This document shows, in pieces, positions 1-7,472 of a DNA stretch of 64,000 nucleotides (position 1 is its first letter; every line of letters starts with the position of its first letter). Position numbers and translations under genes: made by a program. Source of the stretch: JAAYJT01 sp037446395 (GTDB lineage: Bacteria; Bacteroidota; Bacteroidia; Bacteroidales; JAAYJT01). The notes beneath the pieces are model-generated. The model did not search any database and had not been told where the DNA came from. It worked only from the letters and a program-made list of their open reading frames with translations. The stretch spans positions 115,835 through 179,834 of the forward strand of contig JBBIIP010000002.1 in assembly GCA_037446395.1 (NCBI GenBank), written 5' to 3'.

Positions 1-553
1 CAATTATCTGCTTTGCGGTTTCAATGCTTTTCTCCAGCGAATCTCCAGGCAGGCCGATCATCATCTGCATACCGAGCGAAAAACCCGTTTCTTTGATTAA
101 ATTGGCTGCTTGCAACACTGCTGCTGTAGGATATGCCCGACCTGAGTTTTTAAGCACCTGGTCATCCATGCTCTGAACACCAAGCTCAATGGTGGTAACC
201 CCAAAACCGGCCAGCAATGCGAGGTTGTCCGGCCTGATCAGGTCGGGCCGTGTTGAGATGCGGATTCCTGCAATCTGTTTTGTTTTCAGGTAGGGTTGAA
301 CCAACCCAAGGTAACGTACCTGATCATCCACTGGCAATCCCGTAAAGCTCCCTCCGAAGAATCCAACCTCAATAAGGGTGTTTTCAGTGGGAATAGTATT
401 CAAGTGATCCTCTATCTTGGTTTTTATCACATCATCGGATGGCAGCCCTGGTTGACTTACGATATTCCTCTGGTTACAAAATATACATTCAAAAGGGCAG
501 CCCTGCATCGGGACAAAAACAGGAATTGTGAAATGGTTGACCTGGACACTCAT
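1..553 (-). CDS. Radical SAM protein, partial (C-terminus beyond window)
   Basis: The visible N-terminal 184 residues begin MSVQVNHFTIPVFVPMQGCP. The cysteines at about 19, 23 and 26 form the CxxxCxxC motif that binds the 4Fe-4S cluster of radical S-adenosylmethionine enzymes. Further on are GFFGGSFTGLP (the SAM-contacting GGE/GGS type motif), RISTRPD and ELGVQSMDD, in the order found in the HemN/Elp3-like radical SAM branch. The start at 553 is the first ATG after the upstream kinase gene, 24 bases away, so the two are probably co-transcribed. The product of the family is a radical-based oxidoreductase or modification enzyme; the substrate cannot be told from this part. The 3' end lies left of the window. 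Confidence 0.85.
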   Translation of the reverse strand, partial: MSVQVNHFTIPVFVPMQGCPFECIFCNQRNIVSQPGLPSDDVIKTKIEDHLNTIPTENTLIEVGFFGGSFTGLPVDDQVRYLGLVQPYLKTKQIAGIRISTRPDLIRPDNLALLAGFGVTTIELGVQSMDDQVLKNSGRAYPTAAVLQAANLIKETGFSLGMQMMIGLPGDSLEKSIETAKQII

Positions 554-577
554 GGTCCAAATGTAGGAATTTTGAGA

Positions 578-1462
578 TTAAAACATCTCGAGCGTTGCTC
601 TCAATTGAGCGAGGTAGCTTTTGCCAAATAAGTTCAGATGTACCAATACCGGATAGACATTGCAAATTTCAACTCGGTATTTCCAGCCTGAAACCAGCGG
701 AAAAGACTCGTTATAGGCATCATAGAAGCATTTGTCGAATCCGCCGAATAGCAGGGACATCGCGATATCCATTTCGCGGAAGCCATAATAAACGGCGGGG
801 TCAATGAGGCAGGGTTTGCCATTATTATCACACAGAAAGTTACCGTTCCAAAGGTCGCCATGAACCAGCGAGGGGGGCTCCGATGGAAAGATTGAGGGAA
901 TGGCTTTATAGAGGTTGGAAAACTGGTTATTCAGTTTGCTGTCAATCAATCCCGTCTCCCGTGCCAAGGCAAGCAGGGGCTCTAAGCGTTCGTAAATAAA
1001 AAAATCGCTCCACGAATCGTGGAAACGGTTACTTTGCGGCAGCGACCCGATATAATTATTGTGATTGAGACCAAATACTGATTCGGTCTCGCGGTGCATT
1101 TCGGCCAGCGAAGTACCGAAGTTCTCCCAAAAACCTGTTTTAATATAGCCCTCCTCAACGTTTTCGAGCAGTAGCCAAGCCTGGCTGGCATCTTCACCTG
1201 TGCCAATGACTTTGGGCGTTCTGAATCTACCCGTCTGGGCAATAAGGTTCAACCCTTCTTTTTCTGAGATGAACATATTCGGAAAACGACCTGCTTGGTT
1301 GTATTTGAGAAAGTATTTGCTTTCGGCAGTCTGAATGCACATAGCCCGGTTGATACAACCCCCAGCAACCAGATTTTTTGATACTATCTGGGGAACATCC
1401 CCCTCGATGTTTGTAATAAGGTCAATTATCTCGATAGAGAGGGATTCTGGAAGCCTGGACAT
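578..1462 (-). CDS. Fructosamine kinase family protein
   Basis: The 294-residue protein has the aminoglycoside/choline-kinase-like fold of fructosamine-3-kinases. A Lys in FLKYN near residue 53 would contact ATP, HGDLWNGN at 201-208 is the catalytic loop with the Asp base, and DPAVYYG at 221-227 is the metal-binding motif. Family members phosphorylate ketoamines (glycated lysines or free fructosamines or ribulosamines) in the cytosol, which destabilises the sugar adduct and so repairs glycated protein. Its ATG lies 1 base after the stop codon of the upstream membrane-protein gene, so translation is likely coupled and the kinase sits in an operon with an ECF sigma factor. Length matches the family. 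The exact substrate is unknown. Confidence 0.88.
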   Translation of the reverse strand: MSRLPESLSIEIIDLITNIEGDVPQIVSKNLVAGGCINRAMCIQTAESKYFLKYNQAGRFPNMFISEKEGLNLIAQTGRFRTPKVIGTGEDASQAWLLLENVEEGYIKTGFWENFGTSLAEMHRETESVFGLNHNNYIGSLPQSNRFHDSWSDFFIYERLEPLLALARETGLIDSKLNNQFSNLYKAIPSIFPSEPPSLVHGDLWNGNFLCDNNGKPCLIDPAVYYGFREMDIAMSLLFGGFDKCFYDAYNESFPLVSGWKYRVEICNVYPVLVHLNLFGKSYLAQLRATLEMF

Positions 1463-1463
1463 C

Positions 1464-1907
1464 TTAGAAACTAAACAGAAAAGAGCGGCTTGAAATTCGC
1501 CTGAAAAGCAGATCGATAATAAAGAGGACGGGAATAATGGTCATTACAATAATGGCAAGATTTGATTCCCTGATGTAGTCAATAAGCAGGAGAAATCCAT
1601 TAAACGAATCCACAACCAGGCTCAGGGTTCGCTGCATCCTTTCGGTATCAGTGTCAATGTTGATGAAACTAGGGATCGAAATATTAATAAACGGGAACAG
1701 GAATACGGATAATATCAAGATTATGGCAACAGATGCCAATGCCCACCAAAGCATATTCAACGACCACAATGGGTTTCGGGCTTTTTCAGATTCAAGCTGA
1801 AAAACAGTTTTCATCACCCTGGCGGTAAAATCTACAGCCGGTTTTTCGGGTTCATTTTTACGGAGCAGTTTTTTCAGATAATCATCCTGCAAATCATAAT
1901 CTTCCAT
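1464..1907 (-). CDS. Two-helix membrane protein after sigma factor, possible anti-sigma
   Basis: 147 residues, no recognised named domain. The first 45 residues are charged and cytosolic in character (MEDYDLQDDYLKKLLRKNEP), followed by a hydrophobic helix at about 52-74 and a second at about 117-134, with an amphipathic stretch between. Position (13 bases downstream of an ECF sigma factor gene, same strand) and form (short soluble N-terminus plus membrane helices) suit an anti-sigma factor or sigma-linked sensor. There is no HxxxCxxC zinc anti-sigma motif, so it is not a ZAS-type protein. The role is inferred from context only; a plain membrane protein of unknown function is the alternative. 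Confidence 0.7.
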   Translation of the reverse strand: MEDYDLQDDYLKKLLRKNEPEKPAVDFTARVMKTVFQLESEKARNPLWSLNMLWWALASVAIILILSVFLFPFINISIPSFINIDTDTERMQRTLSLVVDSFNGFLLLIDYIRESNLAIIVMTIIPVLFIIDLLFRRISSRSFLFSF

Positions 1908-1920
1908 CGTGTCTTGCTTT

Positions 1921-2499
1921 TTAATGTCCTGTGCGAACCAGTTTTTTTGGTATTAATTCGTTGAGCATCGCATATAATTTTTTCCTGATGCGGTGCAGCC
2001 TTACTTTTACGTTTGCGTTGCTGAGGCCGGTAATTTCGCTGATGTCTTCTATACTCAGCCCGTCATAATAAAACATATTTATCAACAAGGCATCCTGCGA
2101 ATGCAGTTGTTTCATGGCTTCGTTGATGGAATCGCATTGTTCAGCCGAAGAAAGAAAGTTTAGGTTTTCCTTCACTTCGTCTTCTGAATAATTACTAACC
2201 AAAGATTCATCCATCGCAACCATCGTCAACTTTTTTTTCCTTGTAACCGAAATGGCCGTATTAACGGCGATCCGATAGAGCCATGTCGAAAATTTCGATT
2301 CCTGTTTGAAACCCGGAAGAGCCTGGTAAGCTTTAAGAAACGCATCCTGTGCCACCTCTTCGGCATCTTCTTTATTGGCTGTTACCCGACGGGCTATCTG
2401 GAACACCATTTCCTGATAGCGGCTTATCAGTTGCTCGAATGCAGCTGTTTCTCCGGCCAGCACCCTGGCAATGATATTATTGTCGTCGGTATAGACCAT
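1921..2499 (-). CDS. RNA polymerase sigma factor, ECF type
   Basis: 192 residues. Region 2 is visible around residues 20-90 (LISRYQEMVFQIARRVTANKEDAEEVAQDAFLKAYQAL, then FSTWLYRIAVNTA), and region 4 around 125-180 with the helix-turn-helix IEDISEITGLSNANVKVRLHRIRKKL. This is the standard two-domain architecture of extracytoplasmic-function sigma factors, which direct RNA polymerase to a small regulon when released from an anti-sigma partner. The gene heads a leftward operon with a membrane protein and a fructosamine kinase. ATG at 2499 is the first in the frame and gives the expected N-terminus. Confidence 0.92.
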   Translation of the reverse strand: MVYTDDNNIIARVLAGETAAFEQLISRYQEMVFQIARRVTANKEDAEEVAQDAFLKAYQALPGFKQESKFSTWLYRIAVNTAISVTRKKKLTMVAMDESLVSNYSEDEVKENLNFLSSAEQCDSINEAMKQLHSQDALLINMFYYDGLSIEDISEITGLSNANVKVRLHRIRKKLYAMLNELIPKKLVRTGH

Positions 2500-2671
2500 A
2501 TCCGATTGTTTTGACGCCTGTCAGCCACGAAAGTTACAAAGAAATTGACAATTAAAATGACATGGCCTGGCCTGGTTATACCTTAATCGAATTAAGAATA
2601 AAAGGGAGAAATGGGCGATGATTTTGCTTTCGAGGGTAAAATGTTTTTCGATTTCAATTGTATATAGTATT

Positions 2672-2692
2672 TTGCCCATCGGTGTTGGGCAA
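2672..2692. repeat. Perfect 7-bp inverted repeat in divergent intergenic region
   Basis: TTGCCCA (2672-2678) and TGGGCAA (2686-2692) are exact inverse complements around a 7-base loop. It lies between the leftward sigma-factor gene (start 2499) and the rightward membrane-protein gene (start 2778). It could be an operator or a small RNA hairpin in the 5' leader; there is no T-run, so it is not a classical terminator. Confidence 0.4.
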
Positions 2693-2777
2693 TGATGTTG
2701 TAAAATTTCCCCAAATCTGTAACCTTCATCCAAAGGTTGGCGTCAAAATGCCAGTTAACCCAATAAAATTAACTTAT

Positions 2778-3137
2778 ATGACCGAAATAATTATTCCATT
2801 GAGCGTTTTTGCAATGATTGTCGCCATCGTTTATCTGAACGTCAGAAAACGCGAACGCCTGGCCTTAATTGAAAAGGGATTGAATGCCAATTTATTTGAA
2901 GCCAGAAGATCTTTAAATCAAGCCCTGAAATGGGGAATAATCCTTGTTGCACTTGGCCTTGGCCTGATTATGGCCAGGATAAGCATTCAGTATGGAGATT
3001 TCGATCGTGAGGAAGCATATTTTGCAATGCTTTTTCTTTTTGGAGGGGCAGGGTTACTCATTTATTATTTCATTGAACGCACATATCTCAGTCAGACAAA
3101 AGGCCCGGAAAAAGAAAATGACCAAACAGGGAAATAG
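2778..3137 (+). CDS. Small membrane protein, DUF6249-like
   Basis: 119 residues from the ATG at 2778 (MTEIIIPLSVFAMIVAIVYL). An upstream in-frame ATG at 2748 is possible, but the hydrophobic segment starts cleanly at 2778. Three hydrophobic helices are visible: about 3-20, 52-68 and 82-101. The motif YLNVRKRERLALIEKGLNA between helix 1 and 2 is typical of the DUF6249 family of Bacteroidota, small inner-membrane proteins of unknown function often encoded next to ECF sigma factors. Here it is divergent from such a gene. Function unknown. Confidence 0.75.
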   Translation: MTEIIIPLSVFAMIVAIVYLNVRKRERLALIEKGLNANLFEARRSLNQALKWGIILVALGLGLIMARISIQYGDFDREEAYFAMLFLFGGAGLLIYYFIERTYLSQTKGPEKENDQTGK

Positions 3138-3163
3138 TGCTCCGGTCTTAGGTGTCCAAAATT

Positions 3164-3739
3164 TTAATCCTCTAAACGAAATTTTCTTAAGGCATTGTAT
3201 GTTGGCCCGGTGCGTTGAAGGATGCTTTCGAACAGAACCAGTTCCATAATTTTCTGAGAACCCATTTCACTGTCTTGGAACCCGCTGATTGTTTCTTGAA
3301 ATAGCCGCTTGTCGGCTATTTGTTTTATTCGGCCAATGGTAAGATGGGGCACAAAATTTTGCCTGTCCGGAAAAACATGAACGCGCGCTAATTGATCGTT
3401 AACCGAACGAAACATCTGCTGTAATTCTCCAGCTGATTCTATTGCAAACCATATTACCCGCGGGTCGTAGGAACTGCCAAACACTCCCGTTTTACGAATG
3501 CGTATATCAAATGCGCTGATACCCTGAACAGCTTTTTGAAGGCATTGCTCAATTGCAGGAATATTCGATATAGGTGTTTCTCCGAAAAACTTTAGGGTCA
3601 GGTGCAGATTGCCTGCCTCCACCCAAGTAATGCGATCATGCCCCAATGCAGATCTTAATTGATGATAAATATTTAATATTTCATCAGAAGGTTGAATTTT
3701 TATGGCCGAAAATAAACGCTTCGAAGTATTGCCTGGCAT
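3164..3739 (-). CDS. thpR: RNA 2',3'-cyclic phosphodiesterase (LigT/ThpR)
   Basis: 191 residues of the 2H phosphoesterase superfamily. The two HxTx motifs are present with normal spacing: HLTLKFFGE starting at residue 46 and HLTIGRIK starting at 132. The family hydrolyses 2',3'-cyclic phosphates at RNA ends, and bacterial members also reversibly join certain tRNA halves through 2'-5' linkages in vitro. N-terminus KRLFSAIKI matches the family's first strand. The gene stands alone, convergent with the DUF6249-like gene (26 bases apart) and divergent from the DUF819 transporter. Confidence 0.92.
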   Translation of the reverse strand: MPGNTSKRLFSAIKIQPSDEILNIYHQLRSALGHDRITWVEAGNLHLTLKFFGETPISNIPAIEQCLQKAVQGISAFDIRIRKTGVFGSSYDPRVIWFAIESAGELQQMFRSVNDQLARVHVFPDRQNFVPHLTIGRIKQIADKRLFQETISGFQDSEMGSQKIMELVLFESILQRTGPTYNALRKFRLED

Positions 3740-3861
3740 GAATAGGGGGGTATTTTAAGTTGCGAAATTACAAATTCAACAACGACAGTAAGTTTTGATT
3801 TTTCTCAGCATTTGAATCGTTTATTTCTTTTCTTTGCCATACAAACCAACAAACAATCGTT

Positions 3862-5127
3862 ATGAATCTTCTTATCATTATCTCCCTTGCACTTTTCTAT
3901 ATTTTCCTGCCGCTGTTAATTTTGCACCTGGCCCATCGCTACCGATATGTAAACAAGCTCGGTGCAGTTATTGTTGCCTACGCAGTAGGATTGGTGCTCG
4001 GCAACATTGGAGTACTCCCCTCGATGGGTACATTCCTCAACGACTACATGCTCCTGAATCCAAAAGCAACAATTGACGATATCATGTCCCTGCAAGCGCA
4101 AGGGCAAATCAGCAATAGCGAGCAAATTGCTTTCAGAATCTATAAGTTGCGCGATATGTTGATGAGTATCACCATCCTATTGGCTATCCCGCTGATGTTG
4201 TTTTCTGCAAACATCAGACAATGGAAAAACCTGGCCGGCAAAACCCTCATCTCGTTGGTTATCGGGCTGTTTGCTGTGGTGTCTGTGATCGTTTTGGGCT
4301 ATTTCATCTTCAAAGGAAAGGGCATGCATGACCTCTGGAAAGTTGCCGGGCTGCTCATTGGCGTTTATACGGGAGGTACACCTAACCTGGCCTCATTAAA
4401 GATGATGCTCAATGTTGATGCAGACATATACATTCTTACCCACACCTACGACCTGGTGGTAGGAGTCTTTTATTTAGCCTTCCTCATGACAATCGGGAAA
4501 AAACTCTTTCGCAGGTTCCTTCCCAAATTTCCCCTGCCACTCGACGATGTCAACGTAAAAGACCTGGATGGCAAAGACCCGTTTTGGGGGATTTTTCAGA
4601 GAAAAAAATTCATTCCTTTACTGAGGTCGTATGCCTTGGCAATTGGCATTTTTGCTGTTGGAGGTACGCTGAGCATGTTGGTTTCTGAGAGGCAGGTAAT
4701 GGTGGTTGTAATTCTCACCATCACAACCCTTGGCATCCTAGCTTCGATGATTCCATCCATCAACCGCATTGATAAGACCTTCGAATCGGGGATGTACCTG
4801 ATTTTAATATTCAGCATTGTGGTGGCTTCGATGGCTGATGTCAGAAATTTTGCCGGACTCACACCCGGATTGTTCGCCTATGTTACAATGGCAGTATTTG
4901 GCTCGTTGTTTTTGCATATGATTCTGAGCAAACTATTCAAGGTTGATGCCGACACAACCATGATTACTTCGGTTGCATTTATTTGTTCGCCACCCTTTGT
5001 GCCGGTGATAGCCGGGGCTATAGGCAACCGCCATATTGTAGTATCGGGCATTACCATTGGCATAATCGGGTATGCCATCGGTAATTACCTGGGTTTTCTG
5101 GTAGCGGGAATATTAAGTGGCCTCTGA
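3862..5127 (+). CDS. DUF819 family membrane transporter
   Basis: 421 residues with about 11 hydrophobic segments starting at residue 2. The stretch around YTGGTPNLASLK (about 170-182) and the C-terminal part with ICSPPFVPVIAGAIGNR are characteristic of the DUF819 family, putative secondary transporters related to the bile-acid/sodium symporter and citrate-type folds, substrate unknown. The ATG at 3862 begins directly with a membrane helix (MNLLIIISLALFYIFLPLLI), which supports it. It converges on lysS with a 16-base gap and no visible terminator hairpin. Confidence 0.85.
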   Translation: MNLLIIISLALFYIFLPLLILHLAHRYRYVNKLGAVIVAYAVGLVLGNIGVLPSMGTFLNDYMLLNPKATIDDIMSLQAQGQISNSEQIAFRIYKLRDMLMSITILLAIPLMLFSANIRQWKNLAGKTLISLVIGLFAVVSVIVLGYFIFKGKGMHDLWKVAGLLIGVYTGGTPNLASLKMMLNVDADIYILTHTYDLVVGVFYLAFLMTIGKKLFRRFLPKFPLPLDDVNVKDLDGKDPFWGIFQRKKFIPLLRSYALAIGIFAVGGTLSMLVSERQVMVVVILTITTLGILASMIPSINRIDKTFESGMYLILIFSIVVASMADVRNFAGLTPGLFAYVTMAVFGSLFLHMILSKLFKVDADTTMITSVAFICSPPFVPVIAGAIGNRHIVVSGITIGIIGYAIGNYLGFLVAGILSGL

Positions 5128-5143
5128 AGGAAGGACTCAGAGA

Positions 5144-6646
5144 TTATTTTTCGGGGCGCATTTGAGGAAAGAAAATCACATCCTGAATCGAGGCCGAATT
5201 GGTCATCACCATTGTCAAACGGTCAATACCAATACCTAATCCTGCCGTAGGCGGCATACCATATTCCAACGCTCTGAGAAAGTCTTCATCCAGCACCATT
5301 GACTCATCATCGCCACGCATGCCTAACTCAAGTTGGGCTTCAAAACGTTGGCGTTGATCAAGCGGGTCGTTCAACTCAGAGAAGGCATTACATAACTCCT
5401 TTCCGTTTACAATGGCTTCGAATCGTTCGACCAGGCCAGTCTTTGTCGGATGCTTTTTTGCAAGTGGCGACATCTCTATTGGATAATCAGTGATAAAGGT
5501 AGGTTGAATGAGGTTGGGTTCGCACACCTCACCAAAAATTGCATCAATAATCTTTCCTTTGGCCATGGCCGGAGTAAGAGGAACATGCAAACCGGCTGCA
5601 GTGCTTCGCAATTCACTTTCGTCCATGTTGCTGATGTCTATTCCGGTGAAGTGTTGTATGATTTCAAACATGGTAAAGCGCTTCCAGGGGCGCTTGAAAT
5701 CAACCAGGTGATCACCTGCCACAATTTGCGTGGTGCCATTCAAATCCATGGCGATCCGTTCAACCATTTCTTCCACCAAATTCATCATCCACTGGTAGTC
5801 TTTATAGGCTACATAGAGTTCCATTTGTGTGAACTCAGGATTATGAAAACGACTCATGCCCTCGTTTCTGAAATCTTTTGAGAATTCATATACTCCATCA
5901 AAACCGCCAACGATTAATCGCTTCAAATATAATTCATTGGCAATACGCAAATACAAGGTCGTGTCGAGTGTATTGTGATAGGTTTTGAAGGGTTTTGCAG
6001 CTGCGCCTCCATATAAAGGTTGCAATATGGGCGTTTCAACCTCGAGATACCCCCGGCTGTTCAGAAAATTGCGCATGGAGTTAATCAGGCGAGTGCGATC
6101 TATAAAAATACGCTTTATATCCGGGTTTACGACCAGGTCAAGATAGCGTTGGCGATAGCGCTGCTCAGGATCTAAGAAAGCATCAAAAACATGGTCTTCC
6201 TTTTCTTTCACGATGGGCAAAGGCTTAAGCGATTTGCAGAGTAGTTTCATCTCTTTTACATGAATGGTGATCTCGCCCATTTTTGTAACAAAAACATATC
6301 CCTTTACGCCAATGATGTCGCCGATATCAAGCAGGCGCTTAAAAACTGTGTTGTACAGTGTTTTGTCTTCGCCGGGGCAGAGATCGTCGCGCTTGATATA
6401 CAATTGAATACGGCCAACAGAATCCTGCAGCTCAACAAAAGAAGCAGCCCCCATAATACGACGGCTCATCATGCGTCCGGCAATACTTACATCCTGAAAG
6501 AGGGTTTCAGTAATGGGAAACTGCTCAAGAATGCGTGCGGTTGTTGCATTGACATCAAAAGCCTCAGAAGGAAAAGGGTTGATGCCAAGCGCCACCAGTT
6601 GTGCAAGAGAATCCCTACGAATGATTTCTTGTTCGCTCAATGCCAT
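5144..6646 (-). CDS. lysS: Lysyl-tRNA synthetase, class II
   Basis: 500 residues from the ATG at 6646 (MALSEQEIIRRDSLAQLVAL). An earlier GTG at 6673 would overlap the promoter box and is unlikely. The N-terminal OB-fold anticodon-binding domain (SIAGRMMSRRIMGAASFVEL) is followed by the class II catalytic core with motif 2 (DFRNEGMSRFHNPEFTQME) and motif 3 (GLGIGIDRL). It charges tRNA-Lys with lysine using ATP in the cytosol. Length equals that of bacterial LysRS. The -7 type promoter box lies 27 bases upstream of the start. Confidence 0.97.
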   Translation of the reverse strand: MALSEQEIIRRDSLAQLVALGINPFPSEAFDVNATTARILEQFPITETLFQDVSIAGRMMSRRIMGAASFVELQDSVGRIQLYIKRDDLCPGEDKTLYNTVFKRLLDIGDIIGVKGYVFVTKMGEITIHVKEMKLLCKSLKPLPIVKEKEDHVFDAFLDPEQRYRQRYLDLVVNPDIKRIFIDRTRLINSMRNFLNSRGYLEVETPILQPLYGGAAAKPFKTYHNTLDTTLYLRIANELYLKRLIVGGFDGVYEFSKDFRNEGMSRFHNPEFTQMELYVAYKDYQWMMNLVEEMVERIAMDLNGTTQIVAGDHLVDFKRPWKRFTMFEIIQHFTGIDISNMDESELRSTAAGLHVPLTPAMAKGKIIDAIFGEVCEPNLIQPTFITDYPIEMSPLAKKHPTKTGLVERFEAIVNGKELCNAFSELNDPLDQRQRFEAQLELGMRGDDESMVLDEDFLRALEYGMPPTAGLGIGIDRLTMVMTNSASIQDVIFFPQMRPEK

Positions 6647-6672
6647 AATGACGTAGTTTTTAGAATAATGCA

Positions 6673-6701
6673 CAAAAGTAGGGAAAAATGAGTTGCAGCA
6701 A
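6673..6701 (-). promoter_or_regulatory. Bacteroidota-type promoter for lysS
   Basis: On the minus strand TACTTTTG (6680 to 6673) matches the Bacteroidota -7 box TAnnTTTG, with TTG at 6701-6699 as a -33 element 18 bases upstream. It lies 27 bases before the preferred ATG, which supports that start. Confidence 0.6.
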
Positions 6702-6705
6702 GGGT

Positions 6706-7431
6706 TTATTCGCTGAGCACCTCGTGCAATACTGCCGGAGATTGTAGCCCTGAAAAAGAAGGCACGTGCAGTTGATAAAACTCTATCAGCTTAAGGAGTA
6801 TTATTTTGCGGTCATTTGAGTCGAATAGAATCGAAATTTTAGGGTGCCGACCATTGCACAGAAGTTCATTCAAAATTGCAGCTTGTCTTGGTTCCAAAAA
6901 TTGACCGTGCCCAGGGCTAGCTGGCACAAATCTCCCTTCTCTCAAATTAAAACAATCTCCGGCAGAATAATTCTTCCGAGGGCCAAATCCCAGGTGGCTT
7001 GCAAGCTGCACCATAAACCACAAGTGAAAATGTGCGGAAAACGTTTCGGGATCGTCTAAAATCAGCACAGAATCATACAAGTATTCAAACAACGTTAGGT
7101 TACTTTCTTGTTCTTTTATCGTTTTGACGATTATTTCATTCATAAAAAGAGCCTGGCTACTCTTTCGCAGATCGGAATGAATAGATCTGAACTGATACAG
7201 GAGCTGTGCTTCTCTGATGGCCTGTAACTCGCGGCTATCCTTATGATACACCACCATGTCGAGGAGCGACAAATGCTCAAACAAACTGATTCGCAACGTT
7301 GAACCGGGCCTACGGACTCCTTTGATCAGGTAGGATTGCAGCCCAAATTTCTCGGTATAAATTCGGGCAATAATACTGGTTTCCGAATACCTGAAATGAT
7401 GCAGTACAATTCCCTTGGTTTGATGTAGCAT
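6706..7431 (-). CDS. recO: DNA repair protein RecO
   Basis: 241 residues from the ATG at 7431; a TTG two codons earlier is less likely. The N-terminal OB fold is clear (TKGIVLHHFRYSETSIIARIYTEKFG, then YLIKGVRR), followed by the helical C-terminal domain. RecO binds SSB and DNA and, with RecR, loads RecA on gapped single-stranded DNA in recombinational repair. The zinc-finger cysteines seen in some RecO proteins are mostly absent, with one Cys in AGDCFNLREGRF. Length matches the family. Located just upstream of lysS on the same strand, 59 bases away. Confidence 0.93.
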   Translation of the reverse strand: MLHQTKGIVLHHFRYSETSIIARIYTEKFGLQSYLIKGVRRPGSTLRISLFEHLSLLDMVVYHKDSRELQAIREAQLLYQFRSIHSDLRKSSQALFMNEIIVKTIKEQESNLTLFEYLYDSVLILDDPETFSAHFHLWFMVQLASHLGFGPRKNYSAGDCFNLREGRFVPASPGHGQFLEPRQAAILNELLCNGRHPKISILFDSNDRKIILLKLIEFYQLHVPSFSGLQSPAVLHEVLSE

Positions 7432-7472
7432 GATCAATGGCCGATCCGGGTGAGAGTTAATAAATCCGTTAA

